From Clostridia bacterium (GTDB taxonomy: Bacteria; Bacillota_A; Clostridia; Oscillospirales; CAG-382), in contig JAGACN010000151.1 of NCBI GenBank assembly GCA_017614095.1, positions 1 through 5,991 on the forward strand: a DNA stretch of 5,991 bases. The letters are read 5' to 3'. The notes under the pieces are model-generated. The model had not been told where the DNA came from, did not search any database, and saw only the letters and a list, made by a program, of their open reading frames with translations. Below, piece by piece: positions 1 to 5,674 of this stretch (the stretch's first letter is position 1; every line of letters begins with the position of its first letter). A program made the position numbers and the translations under genes.

Positions 1-2073
1 ATCGTCACCCTGCCGGACAAGACCGACTATGTCGCCGGGGAAGCGTTCGACCGTGCCGGACTGACGGTCGCCGTCGTGTTTGCGGACGGCACCGAAGCGC
101 AGATCACCGCCTACAATGTGCATCCTTCCGTTCTCAAAGAAGGCGACGACACCGTTTTCGTTTCGTATAAGGAAGCGTCCGTTCCCATCTCCGTAACGGT
201 GAAACCGGCCGGGACCGAAAGCGGGAAGGTAGACATCTCTCTGCCGGACGTTCCGGACGCATCCTCTTCGGACCAGTCCAGGCCGGACGCATCCTCTTCG
301 GACCAGTCCAGGCCGGACGCGCCCTCTTCTGATCCCTCCGAACCCGTCTCCGAACCCGGACCGGACGAATCGGACACGGAGCCGGAGTTCGAAGGTACAT
401 TGACCGGACCGGTCAAGACCGTCTACGTCGCGGGTGAGACCTTCGACGCGACCGGATTACTCATGAAGACCGTTTCCCCGTCCGGAAAGGTCGAAGCCTG
501 CTTCGGGCCCGACTCCGTCCCGGACGAACCGTTGACGGCGGGACAGACGTCCGTCGACGTCCTGTTCGGCGGCAAGACCTATCCGGTCGGGATCACGGTG
601 GTCGAAGGACCGGCCGGCAGCTTCCAGTCCTTCTATACGAACGCGGAAGCGGAAAAGAAGCAATCGGATTTCTCGTCCCAGGTGCAGACCATGCCGAACA
701 GGACCTTCCAGTCCTTCGACGCGCTGAATATGCTGCAGAACCCCCATCCGGACGGACAGGTAGAGAACCTGGACGAACTGACGGACTACCTGGACTACCA
801 TCTCTTCTACGGCATCGGGAGCGTGATCCTGCACGCCTACTGCGGCGACGAGGCGTTCGAAATCGAACTCGGCAAATATTATTACCGCAGCAAACTCTGC
901 GCCTCCTTCGCGGCCGTCCAGTACCAGCCGCTCGGAAACGGCTGGATGCAGGTGCTCTTCCGGTACTATCCGGACGACTGGCTCTTCTGCCCGGGCGACG
1001 GCGCCCTGACGTCCGAATTCCTCTCCGTTCCCTTCTTCGAACCGTCCGAAAAGCGGGATTCGGACTACCGGTTTGCCCGGCTGGACAGCAGGAACGGCAT
1101 CACCGTCTGGTCCTCCGACCAGCTGGTCTTCGCGCTTTCGAAGGGATACGACGTCAGCCCCGTCTCCGGCAGCCCGGCGGAAGCGGTGATCAACAAGGCG
1201 AAATCCATCCTGATCCGCCTGAACGGAGACGATCTGACGGCATTCGAAAAGATGTACAACATTTCCCTCTGGTTCGTCCGCAACGTCCAGTACGACCATA
1301 CGGGTGAAGTGCTCGCCTCCCACGTCTGCGATTTCGAGATGGAACCCGATCAGTTTTCTGCCCGTTTCGTTTCCTTCCGCGCCGAAGGGCCTTTGTTCTA
1401 CGGCAACAGCGTCTGCTACGGGTTCGCGAAAGCGAACACCGTCCTGCTCGCTCTGGAAGGGCTGGACGTCACCCGCGTGGTGGGCAAGGACAAACAGACG
1501 AAGGGCCGTTCCCCCTACATCTTCGATAACGACACCGGCGCGTACGAGGAGATCTTCAGCATCCATTCCTACAACTACGTGACCATCGACGGGAAGCAGT
1601 ACCTGAGCGACCCCACCTTCGCCTACGCGGGCAACCTCCAGATGGACGCGGACAAGGCCACCTGGTACCGCAACTTCTGCGTCGGGCTGTCCAAGGAAGA
1701 CCACGCGAACGTCTACAAGGACTACGAACCGGACGCCGTCTCCTCTTCGCCGGACTACGATCCCGGCTCCTTCAACCAGCTGACCGCGTTCACCTACCCT
1801 TCCGGATCCGGTCTTTCTTCCGCGACCGTCCGGTCCGAGCAGGAGCTGAGAGACTACGTCGCCTATCTGAAGAGCGCTTCGGAACAGAGTTCTTGCGCCT
1901 ATTGCTCCGCCGCCATTCCGGTCGCAAAGTCCGCGTTCGGACAGGCGGAACTGCAGGAACTGGCCAAACGGCTGCTGGAAGCAAACCTCGAACGGTTCCT
2001 GTTCGGCATGACCGCACGCAGGATCGGCGGCGAAGACTATTTCGAGATCCTGATCCTGTTCCGGAACCACTGA
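1..2073 (+). CDS. Ig-like (group 3) and transglutaminase-like domain surface protein, 5'-truncated
   Basis: The frame is open from base 1 to the TGA at 2071-2073, so the N-terminus and any signal peptide lie outside the window; 690 residues are visible. Numbering visible codons, residues 1-72 and about 134-204 are two related beta-sandwich repeats, each with a YVAGE-x-FD-xx-GL motif typical of bacterial Ig-like group 3 domains. Between them (about 76-132) is a Ser/Asp/Pro/Glu-rich linker. Residues about 415-560 look like a transglutaminase-like core: Cys472 in NSVCYGFA, His522 in SIHSYNYV and Asp537 in LSDPTF form the expected Cys-His-Asp order. Residues 205-410 and the C-terminal 130 residues match nothing I can name. 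This architecture is usual for secreted or wall-associated Bacillota proteins, acting as a peptidase, crosslinking enzyme or non-catalytic binder; the exact reaction cannot be inferred. No LPXTG or C-terminal membrane anchor is seen; it ends in FRNH. An upstream start at GTG 76 is unlikely because the Ig-like repeat begins before it. Confidence 0.88.
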   Translation: MVTLPDKTDYVAGEAFDRAGLTVAVVFADGTEAQITAYNVHPSVLKEGDDTVFVSYKEASVPISVTVKPAGTESGKVDISLPDVPDASSSDQSRPDASSSDQSRPDAPSSDPSEPVSEPGPDESDTEPEFEGTLTGPVKTVYVAGETFDATGLLMKTVSPSGKVEACFGPDSVPDEPLTAGQTSVDVLFGGKTYPVGITVVEGPAGSFQSFYTNAEAEKKQSDFSSQVQTMPNRTFQSFDALNMLQNPHPDGQVENLDELTDYLDYHLFYGIGSVILHAYCGDEAFEIELGKYYYRSKLCASFAAVQYQPLGNGWMQVLFRYYPDDWLFCPGDGALTSEFLSVPFFEPSEKRDSDYRFARLDSRNGITVWSSDQLVFALSKGYDVSPVSGSPAEAVINKAKSILIRLNGDDLTAFEKMYNISLWFVRNVQYDHTGEVLASHVCDFEMEPDQFSARFVSFRAEGPLFYGNSVCYGFAKANTVLLALEGLDVTRVVGKDKQTKGRSPYIFDNDTGAYEEIFSIHSYNYVTIDGKQYLSDPTFAYAGNLQMDADKATWYRNFCVGLSKEDHANVYKDYEPDAVSSSPDYDPGSFNQLTAFTYPSGSGLSSATVRSEQELRDYVAYLKSASEQSSCAYCSAAIPVAKSAFGQAELQELAKRLLEANLERFLFGMTARRIGGEDYFEILILFRNH
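253..342 (+). repeat. 30-bp tandem repeat (3 units) encoding a Ser/Asp/Pro linker
   Basis: Two identical 30-bp units at 253-282 and 283-312 are followed by a diverged third at 313-342. Each is exactly ten codons: the first two encode PDASSSDQSR and the third PDAPSSDPSE. They lie in frame inside the linker between the two Ig-like domains, so copy-number change would lengthen or shorten the linker without a frameshift. The identity of units 1 and 2 at every base, including wobble positions, suggests recent duplication by slippage or unequal exchange. Confidence 0.93.
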
Positions 2074-2082
2074 TCCTCCGAA

Positions 2083-2128
2083 CAAAAAAGAGCCCGGCAG
2101 CCAGTACGGTTAGCCGGGTTGTTTTTTG
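2083..2128. terminator. Bidirectional intrinsic terminator between convergent genes
   Basis: CCCGGC (2093-2098) pairs with GCCGGG (2113-2118). The stem extends inwards by AGCC (2099-2102) with GGTT (2108-2111, one G-U pair), leaving A2112 bulged and a 5-nt loop. The hairpin is flanked by six A at 2084-2089 and six T at 2122-2127, so a U-tract follows it on either strand. It starts 10 bp after the stop of the surface protein gene and ends 21 bp beyond the stop of the methyltransferase gene, as expected for a terminator serving both. Confidence 0.88.
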
Positions 2129-2148
2129 AGTGACGGTCGGATCGATGC

Positions 2149-2934
2149 TCAGCCGTTTTTCCTGAGAACGTCCAGCGTATGGTGGGACGCGCCGATCAGG
2201 TCCTGCCGTTCGCAGATGGTGAAATGGTAAGCCATCCACCGTTCGAACGTCTCGTCGTCCATGCCGTCGATGACGCCGCGCATATAGTTCGTGGCGCCGT
2301 CCGTGGCGACCAGTTTGACGCGGCGGACCGCCAGACACGCGTCCAGTTCGGCGATATCCTCCGTCCGGACCATCTCGAACAGATCCTTCGGCTTGCTGAT
2401 GCAGTGCCAGTCGTCCGTCAGCATATGCTGATCCAGGACTTCACGCAGATGATCCAGCCCGAAGACGTACTGGATCACCGTCGCCTCGTTCATGCAGTAG
2501 GCGACCAGGATATGCCCGCCCGGCCTGGTGACGCGGACCGCCTCGGACAGCGCCTTGATCTTGTCTTCTTTCGTATACAGGTGATACAGCGGCCCGAGCA
2601 CCATGGTGAGATCGAATGTGCCGTCTGTAAACGCGGACAGGTCGAGCGCGTTGCCCCGCAGGGCTTCGATCGGCTCCGTGCCGTCCAGTTTGGACTTCAG
2701 GATCTCCAGATTGTGCTCCACCAGCTCGACCGCCGTCACGCGGTATCCCTCTTTCGCGAGCGTCACGCTGTACCGTCCGGTCCCCGCACCGACTTCCAGA
2801 ATGTGCGGGTCGGAAAGACCGGTCAGGCATTCACGGATGATCCTCATCGTCGTCCGGTATTCCACCTGTCCGTGACGGGAAAGAAGACGCCCGTCCTCGT
2901 CGTATTGGCTGTAATGCTCTTCCAGGAATCCCAT
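2149..2934 (-). CDS. Class I SAM-dependent methyltransferase
   Basis: A 261-residue cytoplasmic enzyme predicted to transfer a methyl group from S-adenosylmethionine to an unidentified acceptor. The Rossmann-type SAM site is clear: motif I ILEVGAGTGRY (45-55), an acidic residue ending strand 2 (Glu70 in VTAVEL) for the ribose hydroxyls, GNALDL (94-99) with Asp98 near the adenine, FDLTMVLGPLYHL (107-119) as the strand 4/post-I region, and RPGGHILVAY as the post-motif III strand. It resembles the broad UbiE-like/Methyltransf_11/25 group and lacks the NPPY-type motif of N-methyltransferases. The start was set at ATG 2934-2932 because AAGGGGG lies 6 nt upstream; an ATG one codon earlier would leave only 3 nt. 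The frame stays open upstream to 3036, but that stretch is occupied by inverted repeats and has no conserved domain. It follows the GNAT gene after a 107-bp gap, probably in the same transcription unit. Substrate could be a small molecule, lipid or rRNA. Confidence 0.92.
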   Translation of the reverse strand: MGFLEEHYSQYDEDGRLLSRHGQVEYRTTMRIIRECLTGLSDPHILEVGAGTGRYSVTLAKEGYRVTAVELVEHNLEILKSKLDGTEPIEALRGNALDLSAFTDGTFDLTMVLGPLYHLYTKEDKIKALSEAVRVTRPGGHILVAYCMNEATVIQYVFGLDHLREVLDQHMLTDDWHCISKPKDLFEMVRTEDIAELDACLAVRRVKLVATDGATNYMRGVIDGMDDETFERWMAYHFTICERQDLIGASHHTLDVLRKNG

Positions 2935-2940
2935 CATTCT

Positions 2941-2947
2941 CCCCCTT
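2941..2947 (-). promoter_or_regulatory. Ribosome binding site deciding the methyltransferase start
   Basis: Read on the - strand this is AAGGGGG, which pairs with the anti-Shine-Dalgarno sequence with one G-U wobble. It lies 3 nt before the ATG at 2937-2935 and 6 nt before the ATG at 2934-2932, favouring the second of the two adjacent ATG codons. Confidence 0.75.
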
Positions 2948-2954
2948 GTCCATT

Positions 2955-2981
2955 GCCGGCTCTCCGCCGGCTTTTTGTTTT
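2955..2981 (+). terminator. Intrinsic terminator-like hairpin facing against the flanking genes
   Basis: GCCGGC (2955-2960), a 5-nt loop (TCTCC) and GCCGGC (2966-2971) are followed on the + strand by TTTTTGTTTT (2972-2981). This is a compact intrinsic-terminator shape, but only for + strand transcription, whereas both adjacent genes run on the - strand. Read in the gene direction it is a GC hairpin preceded by an A-rich run, sitting just upstream of the methyltransferase ribosome binding site. It may stop antisense transcripts or fold in the leader; the sequence does not decide. Confidence 0.6.
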
Positions 2982-2982
2982 G

Positions 2983-3013
2983 TTCGGATATTCTTCGTTC
3001 ACACAGATCCGAA
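2983..3013. repeat. 7-bp inverted repeat in the methyltransferase leader
   Basis: TTCGGAT (2983-2989) and ATCCGAA (3007-3013) are perfect inverted copies separated by 17 bp. In the - strand transcript they could form a stem-loop between the 24-bp palindrome and the GC hairpin. Seven pairs with a 17-nt loop is only moderately stable, so it may be incidental. Confidence 0.45.
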
Positions 3014-3024
3014 AGCATTCCTCC

Positions 3025-3048
3025 GGTATAGAACATATGTTCTATACC
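3025..3048. promoter_or_regulatory. Perfect 24-bp palindrome with LexA (SOS) box-like core
   Basis: The half-site GGTATAGAACAT (3025-3036) is followed directly by its exact reverse complement (3037-3048). The centre, GAACATATGTTC (3031-3042), fits the core of the Gram-positive LexA/DinR box (CGAACRNRYGTTYC); only the outermost consensus bases differ, being A and T here. It lies at the 3' end of the GNAT gene, covering its TAG stop (3042-3044), and about 90 bp upstream of the methyltransferase start. It is markedly AT-rich against its surroundings. It could be an operator for LexA or another dimeric repressor, or an RNA hairpin with a 10-bp stem and ATAT loop. I see no good -35/-10 pair next to it, so promoter control is inferred. 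Confidence 0.6.
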
Positions 3049-3512
3049 TGTGATGCTGAGATCTTCCGTTCCAGCTTGAAATAGGGCTGGACGCCGCTGC
3101 CGACCGGCTGCATCTCTTCCCCGGCGACCGTGAATCCGTGTCTGGCATAGAACGCCAGCGCGGCTATGTTCCGCTTTTGCACGTCCAAACGGATGATCCG
3201 GATCTCCGGATGACGGGCAATGAGTTCTTCCAGAACGGCGGACCCGTACCCCTTCCGCCGCTCATCCGGCAGAAAGACCAGGATGTGGACAGAGCAGATC
3301 TCCCCATCGGTCTCGAACATGAACCAGCCGACCTTCTGCCCGTCTTCGGTCAGAACGATCAGCGACTGCATGGGCGGTCCGAACAGCCGGATGCGTTCTT
3401 TCCATTCGGCTTCCGTCGTCCCGTTTTCGGCAAACCACAGATCGTATTCCGATGTGCTGAACAGTCTGTTCAGGAACGCGGCGTCGTCCGCCGAGATCTT
3501 CTTAAAACGCAT
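3042..3512 (-). CDS. GNAT-family N-acetyltransferase
   Basis: A 156-residue cytoplasmic protein of the acetyl-CoA-dependent GNAT fold, of usual single-domain length. The region ICSVHILVFLPDERRKGYG (72-90) is motif A: strand beta4 followed by the R-R-K-G-Y-G pyrophosphate-binding loop (85-90) and its helix. IRLDVQKRNIAALAFYARHGF (107-127) is motif B, with Asn115 and Tyr122 at the places often occupied by CoA-contacting and catalytic residues. The C-terminus (YFKLERK) is the usual last strand. The acceptor (amino acid, peptide N-terminus, antibiotic or polyamine) cannot be told. The start is ATG 3512-3510, with AGAGGA 7 nt upstream and a good promoter whose predicted start site (near 3551) lies inside the longer frame open to 3566, excluding that start. 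The stop TAG is inside the 24-bp palindrome. The methyltransferase gene follows in the same direction. Confidence 0.93.
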   Translation of the reverse strand: MRFKKISADDAAFLNRLFSTSEYDLWFAENGTTEAEWKERIRLFGPPMQSLIVLTEDGQKVGWFMFETDGEICSVHILVFLPDERRKGYGSAVLEELIARHPEIRIIRLDVQKRNIAALAFYARHGFTVAGEEMQPVGSGVQPYFKLERKISASQV

Positions 3513-3519
3513 GTATTTG

Positions 3520-3525
3520 TCCTCT
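3520..3525 (-). promoter_or_regulatory. Ribosome binding site of the GNAT gene
   Basis: AGAGGA on the - strand with a 7-nt spacer to ATG 3512-3510. It fixes the start at the 156-residue protein rather than the 174-residue reading frame. Confidence 0.75.
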
Positions 3526-3557
3526 TCGAAGCGGTTTCGTATCCCTTTTCTTGCTCC

Positions 3558-3586
3558 ATTATACACTGTCGGGACGAAAAATGCAA
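3558..3586 (-). promoter_or_regulatory. Sigma-A-type promoter of the GNAT gene
   Basis: On the - strand a perfect -10 element TATAAT (3563-3558) lies 17 bp downstream of TTGCAT (3586-3581), a -35 element keeping the TTG of TTGACA. The predicted start site is near 3551, giving a leader of about 40 nt before the GNAT ATG. It lies beyond the end of the ABC operon, so GNAT (and probably the methyltransferase) can be transcribed independently of the exporter. Confidence 0.8.
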
Positions 3587-3632
3587 GGACCGGGAAGAAA
3601 TCGGGGTTTTAGTGGGCTCGCTGTCCGCAAGC

Positions 3633-3678
3633 AAAAGAAACGCCCGCCTTTTCCGCTCGGCCGAAAGCCGGACGGACG
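3633..3678 (-). terminator. Possible intrinsic terminator of the ABC exporter operon
   Basis: Read on the - strand, CGTCCGTC (3678-3671) can pair with GGCGGGCG (3648-3641) with two G-U wobbles, enclosing a small CGGC/GCCG hairpin (3670-3667 with 3661-3658), and is followed by TTTCTTTT (3640-3633). This is about 70 nt after the exporter stop and upstream of the GNAT promoter, the right place for an operon terminator. The wobbles, the asymmetric internal loop and the interrupted T-run make it tentative. Apart from this, the stem at 3732-3753 and the GNAT promoter, 3567-3745 shows nothing gene-like. Confidence 0.4.
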
Positions 3679-3731
3679 CAAAGGACAGGCATTTCATCTT
3701 TCAAATGGTTTGATCCGGACTTACGAGTTAC

Positions 3732-3753
3732 CGACGTGAGTCGGTTCACGTCG
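3732..3753. repeat. 8-bp inverted repeat spanning the ABC gene stop codon
   Basis: CGACGTGA (3732-3739) and TCACGTCG (3746-3753) are perfect inverted copies around a 6-bp spacer; the right arm contains the exporter stop codon (3746-3748). A second perfect stem, ACCGAC (3730-3735) with GTCGGT (3740-3745) around GTGA, uses overlapping bases, so the two folds exclude each other. No T-run follows, so it is not a standard intrinsic terminator; it might protect the mRNA 3' end. Confidence 0.5.
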
Positions 3754-5674
3754 CTTCCGGAACGGCAAAGGGCTCGCCGCCCGACCGCTTCCCGAGCAAT
3801 TGCTCTTTGTGGTACTGCAGCCGGTAGAGCTCGTAGTAGCGGCCCTTCTTTTCCAGCAGTTCGAAGTGGTTGCCCTGCTCGAGGATCTCGCCGTGCGCCA
3901 GCACGATGATCTTGTCCGCGTGCTGTACGGTGGACAGCCGGTGCGCGACCATCAGCATGGTGCCGATCTTCATGATCTTTTCCAGGGAATCCTGGATCAG
4001 GACTTCCGTTTCGGTATCGATGTTGGCTGTCGCTTCGTCCAGGATCATGACTTCCGGCTTATGCAAGACGGTGCGCGCGAAGGACAGCAGCTGACGCTGG
4101 CCGGCCGAGAAGTTGTTGCCGCGTTCCCGGACCTCCTCGTCCAGTCCGTTCTTCAGTTTGGCGATGAAGGAGCTCGCGTTGACGTAGCGGCAGGCGTCGA
4201 TGATCTCCTGCTCCGTAAAGGACTCCTCGTTCAGGGTGATATTGGAGCGGATGGTGCCGGAGAACAGGAAGACGTCCTGCAGCATCTGACCGAAATGGCT
4301 GCGCAGCGAAGACACCTTGATGGAGCGGATGTCCCGCCCGTCGATGAGGATCTCGCCTTTCTGGATATCGTAGTTGCGGCAGATCAGAGACAGGATGGTG
4401 GTCTTGCCGGAGCCGGTGGCGCCGACGAAGGCGACCGTCTCGCCCGGTTCGACCGTGAAGGTGACGTCCTTCAGCACCCAGTCCTCCTTCTCGTAGGCGA
4501 ACCAGACGTGCTTGAATTCGATCTTCCCTTCGATGGTCTCCAGCTCCACGGCATCTTCCGAATCCTGGATCTCGGGGACCATATCGCAGATGGTGAAGAT
4601 CTTCTCGGCGGACGCGAACGCGGACTGCATCCAGTTGAACATCTCCGCCAGGTTCTGGATCGGGTTGAAGAAGCGCTCGATATACATATAGAAGGTGACC
4701 AGCGTGCTGCTGGTGATCACCTGGCCTAAGAAGGAGGTCCGGTAGATGTATCCGCGGGCGCTCAGGTAGAGCAGACAGACGATGGAGCTGATGTACAGCA
4801 TATACACCATCGGCCGGAAAATGCCGAAAACGTAGATCTGGCTGAACTTCGCTTTCTTCAGCTGGTTGTTCCGTTCGGAGAACTCGGCCATTTTCCGGTC
4901 TTCGCGGTTGAAGACCTGGATGATCTTCATGCCGGACAAGTGCTCGGACAGATACGTGTTGATGTCCGTCGTGCAGTCCTTGACGCGGCGGTAGGCCCGT
5001 CTTGAGAACTTGCGGAAGATGACAGTGAATAGCACGATGAAGGGCACGAAGCAGAGCACCATCAGCGTCAGTTCGTAGTTCAAAAGCAGCATGGCCACGA
5101 CGATGCCCAGAATGGACAGGACGCTCCGGAACAGGTTGACGACGATGTTCGTAAACAGCATGGACAGCGAGTTCGAGTCGTTCGTCACGCGGGTCACGAG
5201 CTTGCCGACCGGGATATGGTTCAGCTGCTCGTGGGACAGCTGCTCGATGTGCACGAAGGTGTCTTCGCGGACGGCCGAGATGATCTGCTGCCCGACTTTC
5301 TGCAGCATGATGCGCTGGGCGTAGGTGCAGGCGACCGAGAAGAGCAGCGCCAGCACGTAGATGCCGACCAGCAGGAACAGCCGCGGCAGTTCGACGGTCT
5401 GAGCGGAAACGGTCTCCTCGACTTTGCCGACCAGCAGAGGCGACAACACGTCGTAGACGATGGAGAAGAGCATCAGAAGGAAGATGAACGCGAACCTTCC
5501 CAGGAACGGTCTGGCGTAGCGCGCCAGCCGCCTTACCAGCTCGGAATCTTTCATGTTCCGGTCGAAGCCGATGGCTTCCTTTTTGTCCTTCATCAGCGCG
5601 AACGCGAGGATGAAGATGGCGGACAGGGTCCCGATGACCCCGCCGATGATCAGAAGAGGAAGGTACTCACGCAT
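3746..5674 (-). CDS. ABC exporter half-transporter (membrane plus ATPase domains), catalytic-site subunit
   Basis: A 642-residue type IV (ABCB-like) exporter subunit in the plasma membrane, probably driving export of drugs, lipids or peptides. A transmembrane domain (about 60-345) with the usual six helices precedes the nucleotide-binding domain (about 375-620). Visible motifs are Walker A GATGSGKTT (418-426, Lys424), Q-loop Gln466 in MLQDVFLFSG, signature FSAGQ (522-526), Walker B VMILDE (542-547) with the catalytic Glu547, D-loop ANID (550-553) and H-loop His578 in AHRLS. The signature departs from LSGGQ as in the canonical-Glu partner of heterodimeric exporters (BmrD, TM288, LmrD types). 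Residues 5-27 form an extra hydrophobic helix before the standard TM1, making seven. The start ATG 5674-5672 has a perfect AAGGAGG 9 nt upstream and overlaps the stop of the preceding ABC gene by 8 nt, showing translational coupling. The substrate cannot be predicted. Confidence 0.96.
   Translation of the reverse strand: MREYLPLLIIGGVIGTLSAIFILAFALMKDKKEAIGFDRNMKDSELVRRLARYARPFLGRFAFIFLLMLFSIVYDVLSPLLVGKVEETVSAQTVELPRLFLLVGIYVLALLFSVACTYAQRIMLQKVGQQIISAVREDTFVHIEQLSHEQLNHIPVGKLVTRVTNDSNSLSMLFTNIVVNLFRSVLSILGIVVAMLLLNYELTLMVLCFVPFIVLFTVIFRKFSRRAYRRVKDCTTDINTYLSEHLSGMKIIQVFNREDRKMAEFSERNNQLKKAKFSQIYVFGIFRPMVYMLYISSIVCLLYLSARGYIYRTSFLGQVITSSTLVTFYMYIERFFNPIQNLAEMFNWMQSAFASAEKIFTICDMVPEIQDSEDAVELETIEGKIEFKHVWFAYEKEDWVLKDVTFTVEPGETVAFVGATGSGKTTILSLICRNYDIQKGEILIDGRDIRSIKVSSLRSHFGQMLQDVFLFSGTIRSNITLNEESFTEQEIIDACRYVNASSFIAKLKNGLDEEVRERGNNFSAGQRQLLSFARTVLHKPEVMILDEATANIDTETEVLIQDSLEKIMKIGTMLMVAHRLSTVQHADKIIVLAHGEILEQGNHFELLEKKGRYYELYRLQYHKEQLLGKRSGGEPFAVPEAT

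Noticed and set aside
253..342. CRISPR-like 30-bp repeats
   Set aside because: The units are directly adjacent with no spacers, are not palindromic, and are exactly ten codons inside a coding frame.
457..2085. 542-codon open frame on the - strand
   Set aside because: It lies antisense to the well-supported Ig-like/transglutaminase gene, covers the terminator at its 5' edge, has low-complexity composition rich in V, G, R and E, and shows no domain motif. It is a GC-rich shadow frame.
2935..3036. Longer methyltransferase starting at 3036 or at the ATG 3018-3016
   Set aside because: The first ATG is inside the 24-bp palindrome and the second has GGAGGA touching the ATG, too close to work. The added residues are polar and unlike the family, while a good ribosome binding site lies just before 2934.
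2179..3084. 301-codon open frame on the + strand
   Set aside because: It is antisense to the methyltransferase, whose SAM motifs are clear; its own translation has no recognisable motif and it runs through the hairpins and palindrome.
3513..3566. Longer GNAT protein starting at 3566
   Set aside because: The start would lie upstream of the predicted transcription start near 3551, with TATAAT inside the coding part; AGAGGA is correctly placed for the ATG at 3512.
3551..3739. 62-codon + strand frame in the gap between GNAT and the ABC gene
   Set aside because: It has no ribosome binding site, is rich in R, K, G and P, and overlaps the GNAT promoter region on the other strand.
3800..4729. 309-codon open frame on the + strand
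   Set aside because: It is antisense to the ATPase domain of the ABC gene; the D, L, V and Q-rich translation is the usual shadow of such a sequence.
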